Assembly: GCA_964546815.1 (NCBI GenBank)
Contig: CAZJLR010000007.1
Span: 62,001-126,000, forward strand
From: JAIEPM01 sp964546815
Lineage (GTDB): Bacteria > Cyanobacteriota > Vampirovibrionia > Obscuribacterales > Obscuribacteraceae
DNA length: 64,000 bases
Reading direction: 5' to 3'
Below, piece by piece: positions 49,571 through 58,956 of this stretch. The position numbers were made by a program, and so were the translations under genes. A model generated the notes under the pieces. The model made no database searches, was not told the origin of the DNA, and saw only the letters and a list, made by a program, of their open reading frames with translations. Every line of letters starts with the position of its first letter. Position 1 is the first letter of the stretch.

Positions 49571-51250
49571 ATGCCTGACATTCAACAAAGATCGCCGTCC
49601 GACTTTGTGGATTTAGAACATATGCCAGAGCGTAGTGCAGCAGCGCACGCGCTTGATCGGCACGACACTCCCGTCAGACTCGCCTGCTTGCTCTTGTACG
49701 CCACCGGAATTTTTCTGGCACTGATAATACTTTGGGCGCTGCTCACAAAAGTACCTGAAATCGCTGTAGCGCCGGGACAAGTAATTCCGTCCGGAAATTT
49801 GAAACCAATACAGCCTGTTGCCGATGGAGCTGTGATGCAGGTCTTCGTCAAAGAGGGAGACCTTGTTGCAAGCGGCGATAAACTGGTATCACTCGACCGT
49901 GTGCCCTACCTTGCCGAGTTGGACAAAGCCAAGCATGACCTTGAGATTGCTCAGTTCGAGCTAACAGAGCACCAGAAAGCCACAGAGGCACTTGCCTCTA
50001 TCATAAAAGACCCTGGTACTTTGCCTAATGTAAAAGTCGATATCAACAATGTCAGTCAGGCGATTAGTGAAGTCTATCAAACCCATTCAACATGGCTTGA
50101 GGCAGAAACAGACGCTGCTATTGCCAAGTCTGGCACTGCGACTGCTTCCAAACCTGCTGATCTTTTGCCGCACGATTCAGATATGTCGATGCTGTCAGCG
50201 CGCCTGACGAATGTCATGGCACAAAAAGAGTCATCAAAAAATACGCTTGCAAAACGAAAGCTAGAATTCGCAAATAAGAAGAAGGGATTGGCCGTTCAAG
50301 CTGCCTCTTTGTCTGAGCAATTACTTGTGTACAAAGAACAAAAGAAAACCAACGACAAGATGCTGCTGCAAACCAAAGAGCAAGCGAAAAGAATGAAAGA
50401 AGCAAGGGATGCAGGTGCACTTTCAATGCTTGATTATTTGAACGCCGAGAAGGCAGTCGAGTCGCAAGAGCTGGCTGTGCTGTCATGCTCTAATGACATA
50501 GTCAAAACAGAACATCTCCTGAGAGAGACAAAGTCCAATCAAGCTGAATTTGAAAGCAAAGCGACCGCTGATTTGAGTCAACTTGAATCAGAGGTAAATA
50601 AATTATCTGGAGAAATCGCTGAGGTGACGATGCGAATCAGAGAGCGTCAGCGAAATATGTCCCTATCAGGGTCATCTTATTATGCTGCGCTGGCTAAAGC
50701 CAAGGCATTAATGGCAAAAGAATCTGATGAAGTGTTGCATCAGGAGGCGCAAATCAAACAAGCCCAATCAGCATTGCAATTGGCACAATACAAATATGAC
50801 CGCGCCGAAATGTGTGCGCCCGTTGCCGGGGTTGTAACTTCAATTAAGCATGGCAAAGGTGATGTCGTCAGTCAGAAGGAAGTTCTAATGACTGTGGTGC
50901 CTTCCGACTCTGAATTGATCATTGAGGCTAGATTGCCAAATGCAGACAGAGGATTTGTGAGCGTTGGACAAGATGTTAAACTGAAACTTTCTTCTTTCCC
51001 GTTTCAAGATTACGGTATCGTCAAAGGGAAGGTCAAAGACGTAGAGTTGGCACCACGCGAAAACGATAAGCTTAATGGATATTATCGCGTCAGCATCGTG
51101 CCAGAAAGAACCTATGTAAAAGCTCGCTCCAGGCGCATTCAATTTGAAGCTGGAATGGGAGTAACAGCAGAGATAATTACTCGTTATAGAACAATCATGA
51201 GTATTCTGCTTGAGCCAATCAAGAATCTGCAAGAAACAAGATGGAATTAA
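49571..51250 (+). CDS. HlyD-family type I secretion adaptor
   Basis: The 559-residue membrane-fusion protein has AGGGGA 7 bases before its ATG. A cytoplasmic tail of about 35 residues precedes one membrane helix (VRLACLLLYATGIFLALIIL). The lipoyl half-domain follows (PGQVIPSGNLKPIQPVADGA, VMQVFVKEGDLVASGDKLVS), then a long coiled-coil region (about 105-410) with an Ala/Ser insert, the second lipoyl half (YDRAEMCAPVAGVVTSIKHG) and the beta-barrel (EARLPNADRGFVSVGQDVKL). It would bridge the C39-ABC exporter to an outer-membrane channel. No dedicated TolC gene is adjacent; the one at 33569 is a candidate partner. Confidence 0.92.
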   Translation: MPDIQQRSPSDFVDLEHMPERSAAAHALDRHDTPVRLACLLLYATGIFLALIILWALLTKVPEIAVAPGQVIPSGNLKPIQPVADGAVMQVFVKEGDLVASGDKLVSLDRVPYLAELDKAKHDLEIAQFELTEHQKATEALASIIKDPGTLPNVKVDINNVSQAISEVYQTHSTWLEAETDAAIAKSGTATASKPADLLPHDSDMSMLSARLTNVMAQKESSKNTLAKRKLEFANKKKGLAVQAASLSEQLLVYKEQKKTNDKMLLQTKEQAKRMKEARDAGALSMLDYLNAEKAVESQELAVLSCSNDIVKTEHLLRETKSNQAEFESKATADLSQLESEVNKLSGEIAEVTMRIRERQRNMSLSGSSYYAALAKAKALMAKESDEVLHQEAQIKQAQSALQLAQYKYDRAEMCAPVAGVVTSIKHGKGDVVSQKEVLMTVVPSDSELIIEARLPNADRGFVSVGQDVKLKLSSFPFQDYGIVKGKVKDVELAPRENDKLNGYYRVSIVPERTYVKARSRRIQFEAGMGVTAEIITRYRTIMSILLEPIKNLQETRWN

Positions 51251-51271
51251 ACTTTACGTTAAATGTCCTGC

Positions 51272-53119
51272 TTAAAGCACAAGCTGTAAAAACTTGTCTC
51301 CGAAGTCTTTCAACTTCACATCGCCAATGCCGTGAATTTGTCTCATTTCGCTTAGTGTGCGAGGACGAATGCGTGCCAATTCGCGTAATGTGGCGTCGCT
51401 GAAAATAACATATGGTGGCACACGGCGCTCTGTTGCAAGTTCTCGTCGCAAATTACGAAGCTCTTCGAAAATATCGCGGTTGACACCTTCCCAGGAAGTT
51501 TTGTCTGCCTTTGATGTTTTTGTTTTTTCGCCGCGTTTGCGTTGAACTGGCTGCGTCAAACGCACGCGTTGTTGGTCTTGCATAACTTCCAGCGAAGCCT
51601 TATTTAATTTCAAAACAGGAAAGCTCTGACCGCCCCAGCCTTGCACGCTGTCTTGATTTAGAAAACCTTGCTCTATCAGTTGGTAAATCCAATCGCGAAG
51701 TGCATGTTCGCCGTATTCTTTCATCAAGCCGTAAGTGCTAAGTTCGTGGTGTTTGTAGCGCTCGATGTTATCGCTTTTCTCGCCGCGCAAAACGGCAATG
51801 ATGTGTCCTACACCAAAGCTGCCTTTGACTCTTGCTACGCAGGAAAGAATTTTCTTGGCAATGATGTCTGCATCTTCAACGATGATTGTTTCACCCAGAC
51901 ACATGTCACATGCGGTGCAATCTGTTGCGTTGTAATCTTGACCGAAGTAATTAACAAGTACTTTGTGTCTGCATAACACAGATCGGCAAAACCTGTTCAT
52001 TTCTCGCAAATGCAAAATGCCAGATTCGATAACAGACGGGTCGGCGTCGCCTTCGCCGGCAGAACGTTCTAACAGTGATTTCCAGGTGAAAAAGTCGCTT
52101 CCCGAATGAAGCAAGACGCATTCTGCTTCTAGTCCATCGCGCCCGGCGCGCCCTGTTTCTTGCTGATAAGCTTCGATTGATTTTGGCATTGCGGTGTGAA
52201 GAACATATCGAACGTTAGACCGGTCGATACCCATGCCGAATGCAACGGTTGCTACCACCACATCGCAGCGTTCTTCTGCGAATGCCTCTTGTGTGGCTGA
52301 GCGTTGCAGCGGTGTCATACCGGCATGGTAACGCTCGACTTTCATGCCGACTTTTTTCAATTTTTCTGTGAGTTTGTCTACGTCTTTGCGACTGATGCAA
52401 TAAATGATGCCGCCTTCGCCTTTGTGGCGATCGATGACTTCCATTATTTGTTTCATACTGTCTTGACGCGACATTACTCGATAAAGCAAATTAGGGCGGT
52501 CAAAATTGCCGACCAGAACTTCTGGGTTTTTCAAGCCCAGTTGCTCAATAATGTCTTGTCTTACCTGCTCGGTTGCTGTGGCTGTGTAAGCGTGAATTGA
52601 AGCTTTTGGAAACTCGTCTTTGAGAAGCGAAAGCAGTCTGTAATCTGGGCGAAAATCGTGTCCCCAGTGGCTGATGCAATGCGCCTCGTCAATTGCAAAA
52701 GTGCGAATGTCCAGTTCTTGCAGGTCATTTCTGAATGACTGCATTGCAAGTCGCTCGGGCGATATGAAAAGCAAATTGACTTTGCCGTTGAATAAGTCTT
52801 TGAGTTTGCTGGTTCTGTCTGATGCGCTTTGTGATGAGTCAAGTTGCACGGCGTTGACGCCTGATGCTTGCAAACCGTCTACTTGGTCTTTCATCAATGA
52901 AATTAGCGGCGACACAACGACTGTGGTTCCGCCCATTAAAATGGCTGGTGCCTGGTAGCAAAGTGACTTTCCGCCGCCGGTCGGCATGACAACCAGCGAG
53001 TCTCGACCTTGCAAAACTGCATTTATTGCAGGCAGTTGCAGCGGGCGCAGCTCGTGGATGCCCCAATACTTAACAAGTATATCTTTTAGCTCGCTGTCTG
53101 TGGCGACTTTGGATATCTG
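51272..53119 (-). CDS. recQ: ATP-dependent DNA helicase RecQ
   Basis: The 615-residue 3'-5' helicase acts in recombination and stalled-fork repair. I use ATG 53119 (MQISKVATDSELKDILVKYW), preceded by GGAGAGG, in place of an upstream start 16 codons earlier. Helicase motifs run in order: RPLQLPAINAVLQGRDSLVV, MPTGGGKSLCYQAPAI (Walker A), AIDEAHCISHWGHDFRPDY (DEAH), SIHAYTATATEQV, then VATVAFGMGIDRSNVRYVLH and QETGRAGRDGLEAECVLL. The zinc-binding cysteines follow (RSVLCRHKVLVNYFGQDYN..CTACDMC), then a winged-helix and a C-terminal HRDC domain (VIFSDATLRELARIRPRTLS). Length and order match RecQ with one HRDC. Confidence 0.95.
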   Translation of the reverse strand, partial: QISKVATDSELKDILVKYWGIHELRPLQLPAINAVLQGRDSLVVMPTGGGKSLCYQAPAILMGGTTVVVSPLISLMKDQVDGLQASGVNAVQLDSSQSASDRTSKLKDLFNGKVNLLFISPERLAMQSFRNDLQELDIRTFAIDEAHCISHWGHDFRPDYRLLSLLKDEFPKASIHAYTATATEQVRQDIIEQLGLKNPEVLVGNFDRPNLLYRVMSRQDSMKQIMEVIDRHKGEGGIIYCISRKDVDKLTEKLKKVGMKVERYHAGMTPLQRSATQEAFAEERCDVVVATVAFGMGIDRSNVRYVLHTAMPKSIEAYQQETGRAGRDGLEAECVLLHSGSDFFTWKSLLERSAGEGDADPSVIESGILHLREMNRFCRSVLCRHKVLVNYFGQDYNATDCTACDMCLGETIIVEDADIIAKKILSCVARVKGSFGVGHIIAVLRGEKSDNIERYKHHELSTYGLMKEYGEHALRDWIYQLIEQGFLNQDSVQGWGGQSFPVLKLNKASLEVMQDQQRVRLTQPVQRKRGEKTKTSKADKTSWEGVNRDIFEELRNLRRELATERRVPPYVIFSDATLRELARIRPRTLSEMRQIHGIGDVKLKDFGDKFLQLVL

Positions 53120-53399
53120 CATCGGGAAGCACCTCTCCGCCCCATCGTAGCACGAGCTCTGAGGCAAGATCTGAACCGCATTTCCATGAATTTAGCTTGC
53201 TATTTTGAAAATTAGTTGAATCGACGTGGCGCAACTAACCCGGAGGCAATTGGGGATATTTTTGACTCCACAAGTCGCAGCTCTGCGTATGCCTGGCGAG
53301 TTTTAAGTCTGAGGGGAAGGCAAGAGGCGTATAGGGGTATGTTGAATAAGTTGAAAATTGCCATTAGGATAAGGCTGCTGTATTCCGAAAGTTAGATGA

Positions 53400-54089
53400 A
53401 TGGCCAAAATTCTTTTACTTGAAGACGACCTGCCCCTAGCAAATGTCATGCTTACCTGGCTGGAATCTCAAAATTACGTTGTAGACATGGTTCACAATGG
53501 CGAAGATGCTTTGCAGATTCTGTCCAGTTTTCAGTACGATGTTTTAGTTTTAGATTGGGATGTGCCTGGTATTTCTGGGCTTGGCGTTTGCAAGGCATTT
53601 CGGGCTAAGGGCGGCACCACGCCTATTCTCTTTCTCACCGGCAAGTCTGATGTGTCCAATAAGGTGGAAGGCTTAGAAACCGGCGCCGATGATTATTTGT
53701 GCAAGCCTTTTGAATACAGAGAATTGGGCGCGCGTCTCAAAAGTTTGCTGAGACGACCAGCTGCTTTGCTCGATTCTGTGCTGACTGTGCCTGGCTTGAG
53801 CCTTGATGTTAATTCGAAAACCGCACACGTTAACGGCAAAAGCGTGCTTCTGACGCCGCGGGAATTTGGCCTGCTTGAGTTTCTCATGCGGCACCCTGAT
53901 AAGGCTTATGGTTCAAAGGCTCTTCTTGATGCTGTCTGGCCCCTCGAGTCTGCGTTGTCCGAAGATACGGTGAGGTCTTGCATGCGAACATTGCGCAAGA
54001 AAATTTCATCCGACGCGGGAGATTGCGCTATTCGCACCATTCAAAGCCAGGGCTATCTTGTTAGTTCAAAGCCGCAAAGCGATGATTAA
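53400..54089 (+). CDS. OmpR/PhoB-type response regulator
   Basis: The 229-residue protein has a receiver domain (AKILLLEDDLPLANVMLTWL) with the acidic pair EDD, the phosphoacceptor Asp in VLVLDWDVPG, Thr in FLTGKSD and Lys in DYLCKPFEYRELGARLKSLL. The C-terminal winged helix (LLTPREFGLLEFLMRHPDKA, SEDTVRSCMRTLRKKISSDA) binds DNA. The Thr and Lys that complete the phosphorylation switch are present, so it should be active. It lies just upstream of a Ser/Thr kinase and a PAS histidine kinase, which are its probable partners, and is a paralogue of the regulator at 61292. The ribosome-binding site is weak. Confidence 0.92.
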   Translation: MAKILLLEDDLPLANVMLTWLESQNYVVDMVHNGEDALQILSSFQYDVLVLDWDVPGISGLGVCKAFRAKGGTTPILFLTGKSDVSNKVEGLETGADDYLCKPFEYRELGARLKSLLRRPAALLDSVLTVPGLSLDVNSKTAHVNGKSVLLTPREFGLLEFLMRHPDKAYGSKALLDAVWPLESALSEDTVRSCMRTLRKKISSDAGDCAIRTIQSQGYLVSSKPQSDD

Positions 54090-54149
54090 TCTGCGCTTTG
54101 GGTATTAAGATGGCAGAGTCATCCGGTCTGAAAGTCTGCGAAAAATGTA

Positions 54150-56075
54150 ATGCCTGAAATCAAAAATGGCTCCATTCTGCTAGACCGCTATCTGGTCGAT
54201 AAGCTCCTCGGGGTTGGGGGCAGCAGTGCTGTTTATCTTGTTTTCGACCAGATTTTAAATCGACAGGTTGCTATAAAATTTTTGCATCAGTGGTCTACGC
54301 ATTCCGGCTCTCAGATTCCGCTTATGCGCTTTGAGCGCGAGGCGCAATCGCTTAGCCAGTTGCTTCACCCTAATATTATTCGCGTCTTTCGCTTTGGTGT
54401 GCTCGATAACAATGAGGCATTTCTTGTTATGGAATACACGCAAGGTGAAACGCTGCGTGCTTATTTAGAACGTAAGAAAGTGCTGAGCTGTAGCGAAGCG
54501 ATGGGCATTGCCTTGCAGATTTGCGCCGCTCTTGAATATGCACACTCTGCGCAAATGGTACATCGTGACCTCAAGCCTGAAAATGTTATGGTCGTGGAGA
54601 GCGCATATGATACCACTATCAAAGTGCTTGATTTTGGGCTTTGCAAATTTGTTTCAGACGCAGAACAAGTCGCAGATTTGATTGTTGACTCTGAAGCAAC
54701 AATGGGATTTACGCTTACAGAAACAGGATTACTCATTGGCACTGCCGCATATATGAGCCCTGAACAGGGCATGGGTGAACCTGCGGACTACAGGTCGGAT
54801 ATTTATTCATTCGGTTGCGTGTTATTTGAAATGATTACAGGTTCTCCACCATTTCCTGGTGACGCTCCGGGCGCGATATTGCTTAAACACATGAGTGAGC
54901 CGACACCGAAAATTTTGACTCTGGCACCCGATAGCGGCTTTCCACCGCTTTTGCAAGAAGTTATTCTTAAGTGCACTGCAAAAAATAAGAAAGACCGATA
55001 TCAGAGCTTTGTTGATTTGTCTAAAGATTTGCTGGCAATCGACCAGATGAATTGCCCTGGAGTCTTTAAGCTTAAACCGGCAGCGCCTCTGGGTTTGAAC
55101 AGGCGAATAATAATAGCAGCTGTGTCGGTTCTGCTTAGTGTTATAGCTGCCGCCGCGTTCTTTTTGTTTGCTACCGACGAAGGTAAATTGATCCAGGCAG
55201 GGCAAATACAAGAAAGTCAGAGTGCGGCAAGCGCAAGCAGAGCCCTTCTTGAAATGCACAGAAAATTTTTGAAAGAACACAAGGTTGAGCTGGCAAAAAA
55301 GCTTGTTGAGAATAGTTTGAATGCCAACATTTTTCATAACTGGCCTTCATCGGCGAAATCACATTTACTCTTGGGTTATGTTGAGTCATACAAAGATGCC
55401 GGTCTAAAAGACGAACAGTTTGAGAGCTCGGTTCACTTTTTGGAAAGCACTTTAGACTCAGTCAGGCACGAATTTTTGCGTGGTGATCCGCCTGCGGAAG
55501 AAGCCGCAGACCTCGGCAAGCTGACTCGAGAAATGTACGACCAAAAACTATCTAGAAAGCAATGGGCTCGAATAAGCAAAGTTTTTGATACCAGATCTGA
55601 TGCGATGACCAAACATCACATTGTGCCAATCTTACTTTGGCCCGGCGTTCTCCGCTGTAAAGCTCAAGTCTCAGCTGGAGCCATCCAAACGCCTGATGCG
55701 CGCACTCTGCTGGCAGAAAATTATCTCTTTGCCACAAGGGTTGCTCACTCTGCTAAGGAAAAAGATTTGATGTTTGCCATGGCTAACAAAGGTATAGAGC
55801 TAACAAAAGCCCATGACTTGCCTTATGTCGAGCATTTTCTACACTCTGAGCTTTGTCACTATTATATTGAGACAAATCAGTTGGACAAGGCTCGATTTGA
55901 GCTTGCCGAGCTAGAACGTGCGTCGAAAGAGCTGGTTTTGTCAGGTGCCGAAACAGGCAATCGCAATGAGCTGAGGCAGAAATTGGGTGTGGGCAAGGTC
56001 GAGAAATTTAACGATGAAACACCCTGGGGACCAGGGCGCCACCCGGTTTTTAAGCGATTTATGGGCGATAAATAA
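54150..56075 (+). CDS. Membrane Ser/Thr protein kinase
   Basis: The 641-residue product has an N-terminal eukaryotic-like kinase domain: LLGVGGSSAVYLVFDQILNR (glycine loop), VAIKFLHQW (ATP-binding Lys), MVHRDLKPENVMV (catalytic loop with Asp), VLDFGLCKF (DFG) and AYMSPEQGMGEPADYRSDIY followed by SFGCVLFEMI. One membrane helix, IIIAAVSVLLSVIAAAAFFL (about 318-337), separates it from a roughly 300-residue helical outer region with TPR-like pairs (LHSELCHYYIETNQLDKARF). It would sense something outside the membrane and phosphorylate cytoplasmic targets. Placed between a response regulator and a histidine kinase, it may cross-talk with that phosphorelay; that is inference. Confidence 0.9.
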   Translation: MPEIKNGSILLDRYLVDKLLGVGGSSAVYLVFDQILNRQVAIKFLHQWSTHSGSQIPLMRFEREAQSLSQLLHPNIIRVFRFGVLDNNEAFLVMEYTQGETLRAYLERKKVLSCSEAMGIALQICAALEYAHSAQMVHRDLKPENVMVVESAYDTTIKVLDFGLCKFVSDAEQVADLIVDSEATMGFTLTETGLLIGTAAYMSPEQGMGEPADYRSDIYSFGCVLFEMITGSPPFPGDAPGAILLKHMSEPTPKILTLAPDSGFPPLLQEVILKCTAKNKKDRYQSFVDLSKDLLAIDQMNCPGVFKLKPAAPLGLNRRIIIAAVSVLLSVIAAAAFFLFATDEGKLIQAGQIQESQSAASASRALLEMHRKFLKEHKVELAKKLVENSLNANIFHNWPSSAKSHLLLGYVESYKDAGLKDEQFESSVHFLESTLDSVRHEFLRGDPPAEEAADLGKLTREMYDQKLSRKQWARISKVFDTRSDAMTKHHIVPILLWPGVLRCKAQVSAGAIQTPDARTLLAENYLFATRVAHSAKEKDLMFAMANKGIELTKAHDLPYVEHFLHSELCHYYIETNQLDKARFELAELERASKELVLSGAETGNRNELRQKLGVGKVEKFNDETPWGPGRHPVFKRFMGDK

Positions 56076-56131
56076 TAAAAGCCTGGCGTTCAAATGCGCG
56101 TGGCTATAGTACCTGCTAAAATTTAACTTCG

Positions 56132-57919
56132 ATGCAGAACAAGTCAAAAACAAACAATATCCTTTTGCTGCTTGCCGTTGCCGGACTTCTATCTGGGCTT
56201 GCGGTATGTTTTCTTGGTCAGCATCTAAACGGCAAAATATATGAATATGGCACTGCGTCCAGCAGTCATTTTCAAGAAGCTTTTGGGCAAATCAGCTTTT
56301 CATTATTAGTAACCGGTGCTTTTATCGGCATTGGAAGTTTGCTGATGCTTATTCTTGTTTTGCAACTAAATCCAACATCTTCCGCTGACTCAAGCCAGGA
56401 CATTGCGAAAGTGTTGCGAGACTGCGGCATAGAAAACGTAGACAGTAACCCGCTGCAAACACTCCAAACGACCTTAAGCCAGCTAAGGCTCGACTTAGTT
56501 GAAGGAAAAAAGCGTGAGCGCTCAATCATCGAAAAAGCAGTTGATGTTATTTGTGTTTTGGATATTCACTCTAGATTTCTCACGGTCAGCAAGGCTAGTC
56601 TAAACGCCTGGGGGTATAATCCCCAGGAATTGGAAAAGACTTCGTTGAAGGACATTTTAGTTGGCGACAATAGCAATTCTGTTTTGGATTCTATTTTGGG
56701 GTCTGCAAATAGCATTGACAAAATAATTTTTGAATGCAAATTACGCCGCAAAGATGGACGGCTTATTGATGTTGTGTGGACTGCGCATTGGTCTGCCTCC
56801 GATGGTGGCTTGTTTTGCATAGTGCACGATATTTCAGAACGCAAATATGCAGAGCGTTTATTAAAGAATAGCGAAAACAGGCTAAGGCGAACGCTTAAAG
56901 GTATGCCCGTTGGTGTCTTGCTTTTGGACAGCCAGGGAATTGTAGAATTTGCAAACTCAGAAGCATCACGCATGTTGCATTACGCCAGTAAGGAAATAGT
57001 GGGTGCGTCAATAGACACATTCATTAGTGCCGCAGATAAAGAAGAGCGCATTCAAAATGACCCCCAAGATGCTTCAAGCGAACAGCAATTGAAGCGCTTT
57101 ATTTCAAATTGCATTCGTAAAGATGGCTCTAGTTTTCCAGTTGATGTGTCTGAGGGCATAATCGAGCTGGGCGAAGAACAGAAGACCATCGTAGTTTTCA
57201 TCGACAAGACTGCTGAAAAGGAACTCGAGAGAGTCAAGCGCGAGTTTATGGCAATGGTGACACATGAAATCAGAACTCCTATCAGTTCTGTTTATGGAAT
57301 TCTTGCATTGCTTGAAGTTGGCGCACTTGGTGAAATGACAGAACGCGGCAAAGACTTGACTCGCGGTGTGAAGGCTACCTGCAAGCGAGTTATAGGGCTC
57401 ATAACCGATTTGTTGGATCTAGAAAAAATGCAGGCCGGCAAATTTGCCCTAGATTGTAAGCAAGTTTCAGTACGATATGCAATGGAAGCATCATATGACA
57501 CCACTACCGCCCTGGCTGACGAGCGTAAAATCAGCATTGAATTGCCGCAATCAGAACTTTGTTGCTGGGCTGATGAAGACCGTCTTGTTCAAGTAATGGT
57601 AAATTTGATTTCTAATGCAATCAAGTATTCAAATGATGGTGACGTCATAAAATTGAATATTGAAGAGCTGGATGATCAATTCATAAAAATTTCGGTGAGC
57701 GACACCGGCAGAGGAATACCCGAAGAAAAGTTGGACAAAATATTTGATCAATTTGAACAAGTCGAAATAGAAGACGGAAAGAAAAAAGGCGGCACAGGAC
57801 TTGGACTGGCAATTTGCAAGTCAATCGTCGAAGAGCACGGTGGTCAAATCGGCGTGACAAGCAAGGTAGGTCAGGGCACAACATTCTGGTTTAGCCTACC
57901 GAAGCAGGCAGAACATTAA
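56132..57919 (+). CDS. PAS-domain sensor histidine kinase
   Basis: The 595-residue kinase has two membrane helices near the N-terminus (ILLLLAVAGLLSGLAVCFLG and FSLLVTGAFIGIGSLLMLIL) with a short loop between. Two PAS domains follow (KAVDVICVLDIHSRFLTVSK at about 130, and KGMPVGVLLLDSQGIVEFAN at about 260), then a HisKA domain with the phosphoacceptor in MVTHEIRTPISSVYGILALL, and an ATPase domain with VMVNLISNAIKYSNDGDVIK (N box), VSDTGRGIPEEKLDKIFDQF (G1) and GGTGLGLAICKSIVEEHGGQ (G2). The small outer loop suggests signals are sensed by the PAS domains inside the cell. It ends next to a strong terminator. Confidence 0.93.
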   Translation: MQNKSKTNNILLLLAVAGLLSGLAVCFLGQHLNGKIYEYGTASSSHFQEAFGQISFSLLVTGAFIGIGSLLMLILVLQLNPTSSADSSQDIAKVLRDCGIENVDSNPLQTLQTTLSQLRLDLVEGKKRERSIIEKAVDVICVLDIHSRFLTVSKASLNAWGYNPQELEKTSLKDILVGDNSNSVLDSILGSANSIDKIIFECKLRRKDGRLIDVVWTAHWSASDGGLFCIVHDISERKYAERLLKNSENRLRRTLKGMPVGVLLLDSQGIVEFANSEASRMLHYASKEIVGASIDTFISAADKEERIQNDPQDASSEQQLKRFISNCIRKDGSSFPVDVSEGIIELGEEQKTIVVFIDKTAEKELERVKREFMAMVTHEIRTPISSVYGILALLEVGALGEMTERGKDLTRGVKATCKRVIGLITDLLDLEKMQAGKFALDCKQVSVRYAMEASYDTTTALADERKISIELPQSELCCWADEDRLVQVMVNLISNAIKYSNDGDVIKLNIEELDDQFIKISVSDTGRGIPEEKLDKIFDQFEQVEIEDGKKKGGTGLGLAICKSIVEEHGGQIGVTSKVGQGTTFWFSLPKQAEH

Positions 57920-57929
57920 GCGAACAGGT

Positions 57930-57985
57930 ACCGCAAAATCAGAAAGAACAGGATTAATCAGCCTGGTCTTTCTGATTTTTGCGGT
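57930..57985. terminator. Long bidirectional terminator hairpin
   Basis: ACCGCAAAATCAGAAAGA (57930-57947) pairs with TCTTTCTGATTTTTGCGGT (57967-57985) except for one extra T, and the loop contains a CAGG/CCTG inner stem. It lies between convergent genes. Confidence 0.8.
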
Positions 57986-58009
57986 CATTATGTGCCAGAA
58001 GCTTTGCTT

Positions 58010-58906
58010 CTAGCGTGTGCGCCCGCTCGATTGTTTGCGGTTTGCCCACTCGTCCACAGGCGTTGTAGATTGGATTACATTGCCATCTTTTCCATGCAGA
58101 GAGAGAGAAACCATGCGATAGGACCCTTGCTCAGGACCAAAACAAACTTTAGTTTCGCCTTCAGAAGTCTTCACTCGAAGTGGCGAGCCAGCCTTTTCGA
58201 GAGCCTTATTAACTTCCTCAACGGTTGTCTTTGGGTTGGCTCCCATGGCAATCATGTTGGACAAAAGGCTGATATCGCCTTTTTCCGCTATTCGTTCAGC
58301 CGCTTTTTCTGCCAGATTGTTTACTTTCTCGTTAGGGTCTGGCTTTGAGTCTAAATCTTGCCTTTCAGTAGGAGCCGCTTGTCTTTCTGGGGCTCTTTGT
58401 CCTTGAAGTTGAGTTCCGTTTTTTTCTAGTCTTGGCGATGCCATATCTTGCAGCAATTCTTCGACAATCTTCATTCGCTCTTTATCACTTAGTCCGGGTT
58501 TCGTTTCCTGCTTGTCTTTGTCGGACTTGTCTTGCGGTGTTTTTTGAGCTTCGACGCTGCGTGGCAAAGAGCGGTCGAAACCGTTATTTTCAGTGCACTT
58601 TTCGCTTGCCTTAGGTGGAACAGCTGAGCGGTCGCGATTATGGTCTGGCTGTTTTGTTGCGAAGTCGTGGCAACGATCTTCCCGTCCAATTGAACCCAAC
58701 AGCTCTAGAGCTCCTAAGTTAGGATTTGAAAACGAGGGCTTTTGCGACTGCGACAATTTCGAAAACGATTCAAAGTCTTTTGGTAACGGCATGAGAGAAG
58801 CTGTGACGCGGTCTTCATTGCTTTGAACTTTAACTTGGTCTAGTAATTGCTCTTGCATTTTCATTGCCTCACTGATTTGCCCGACAGCCCTTGTTTCAGG
58901 ACTCAA
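58010..58906 (-). CDS. Hypothetical protein, mostly disordered
   Basis: The 298-residue product has no signal peptide or membrane segment and no known domain. Residues 60-200 are polar and low complexity (for example EKCTENNGFDRSLPRSVEAQ, KTPQDKSDKDKQETKPGLSD). The C-terminal 90 residues look folded: EKAAERIAEKGDISLLSNMI, ANPKTTVEEVNKALEKAGSP, LRVKTSEGETKVCFGPEQGS, VSLSLHGKDGNVIQSTTPVD. The start is uncertain: TTG at 58906 has no clear ribosome-binding site, and ATG at 58864 is an alternative. The overall plan, disordered N-terminus and compact C-terminus, resembles that of the protein at 35547, though without its Cys/His motifs. Confidence 0.55.
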   Translation of the reverse strand: MSPETRAVGQISEAMKMQEQLLDQVKVQSNEDRVTASLMPLPKDFESFSKLSQSQKPSFSNPNLGALELLGSIGREDRCHDFATKQPDHNRDRSAVPPKASEKCTENNGFDRSLPRSVEAQKTPQDKSDKDKQETKPGLSDKERMKIVEELLQDMASPRLEKNGTQLQGQRAPERQAAPTERQDLDSKPDPNEKVNNLAEKAAERIAEKGDISLLSNMIAMGANPKTTVEEVNKALEKAGSPLRVKTSEGETKVCFGPEQGSYRMVSLSLHGKDGNVIQSTTPVDEWANRKQSSGRTR

Positions 58907-58956
58907 TCACTTTACGGTTGCAACTAGGGGAAATGTTGGGGAGCAAAGTAAAATCG

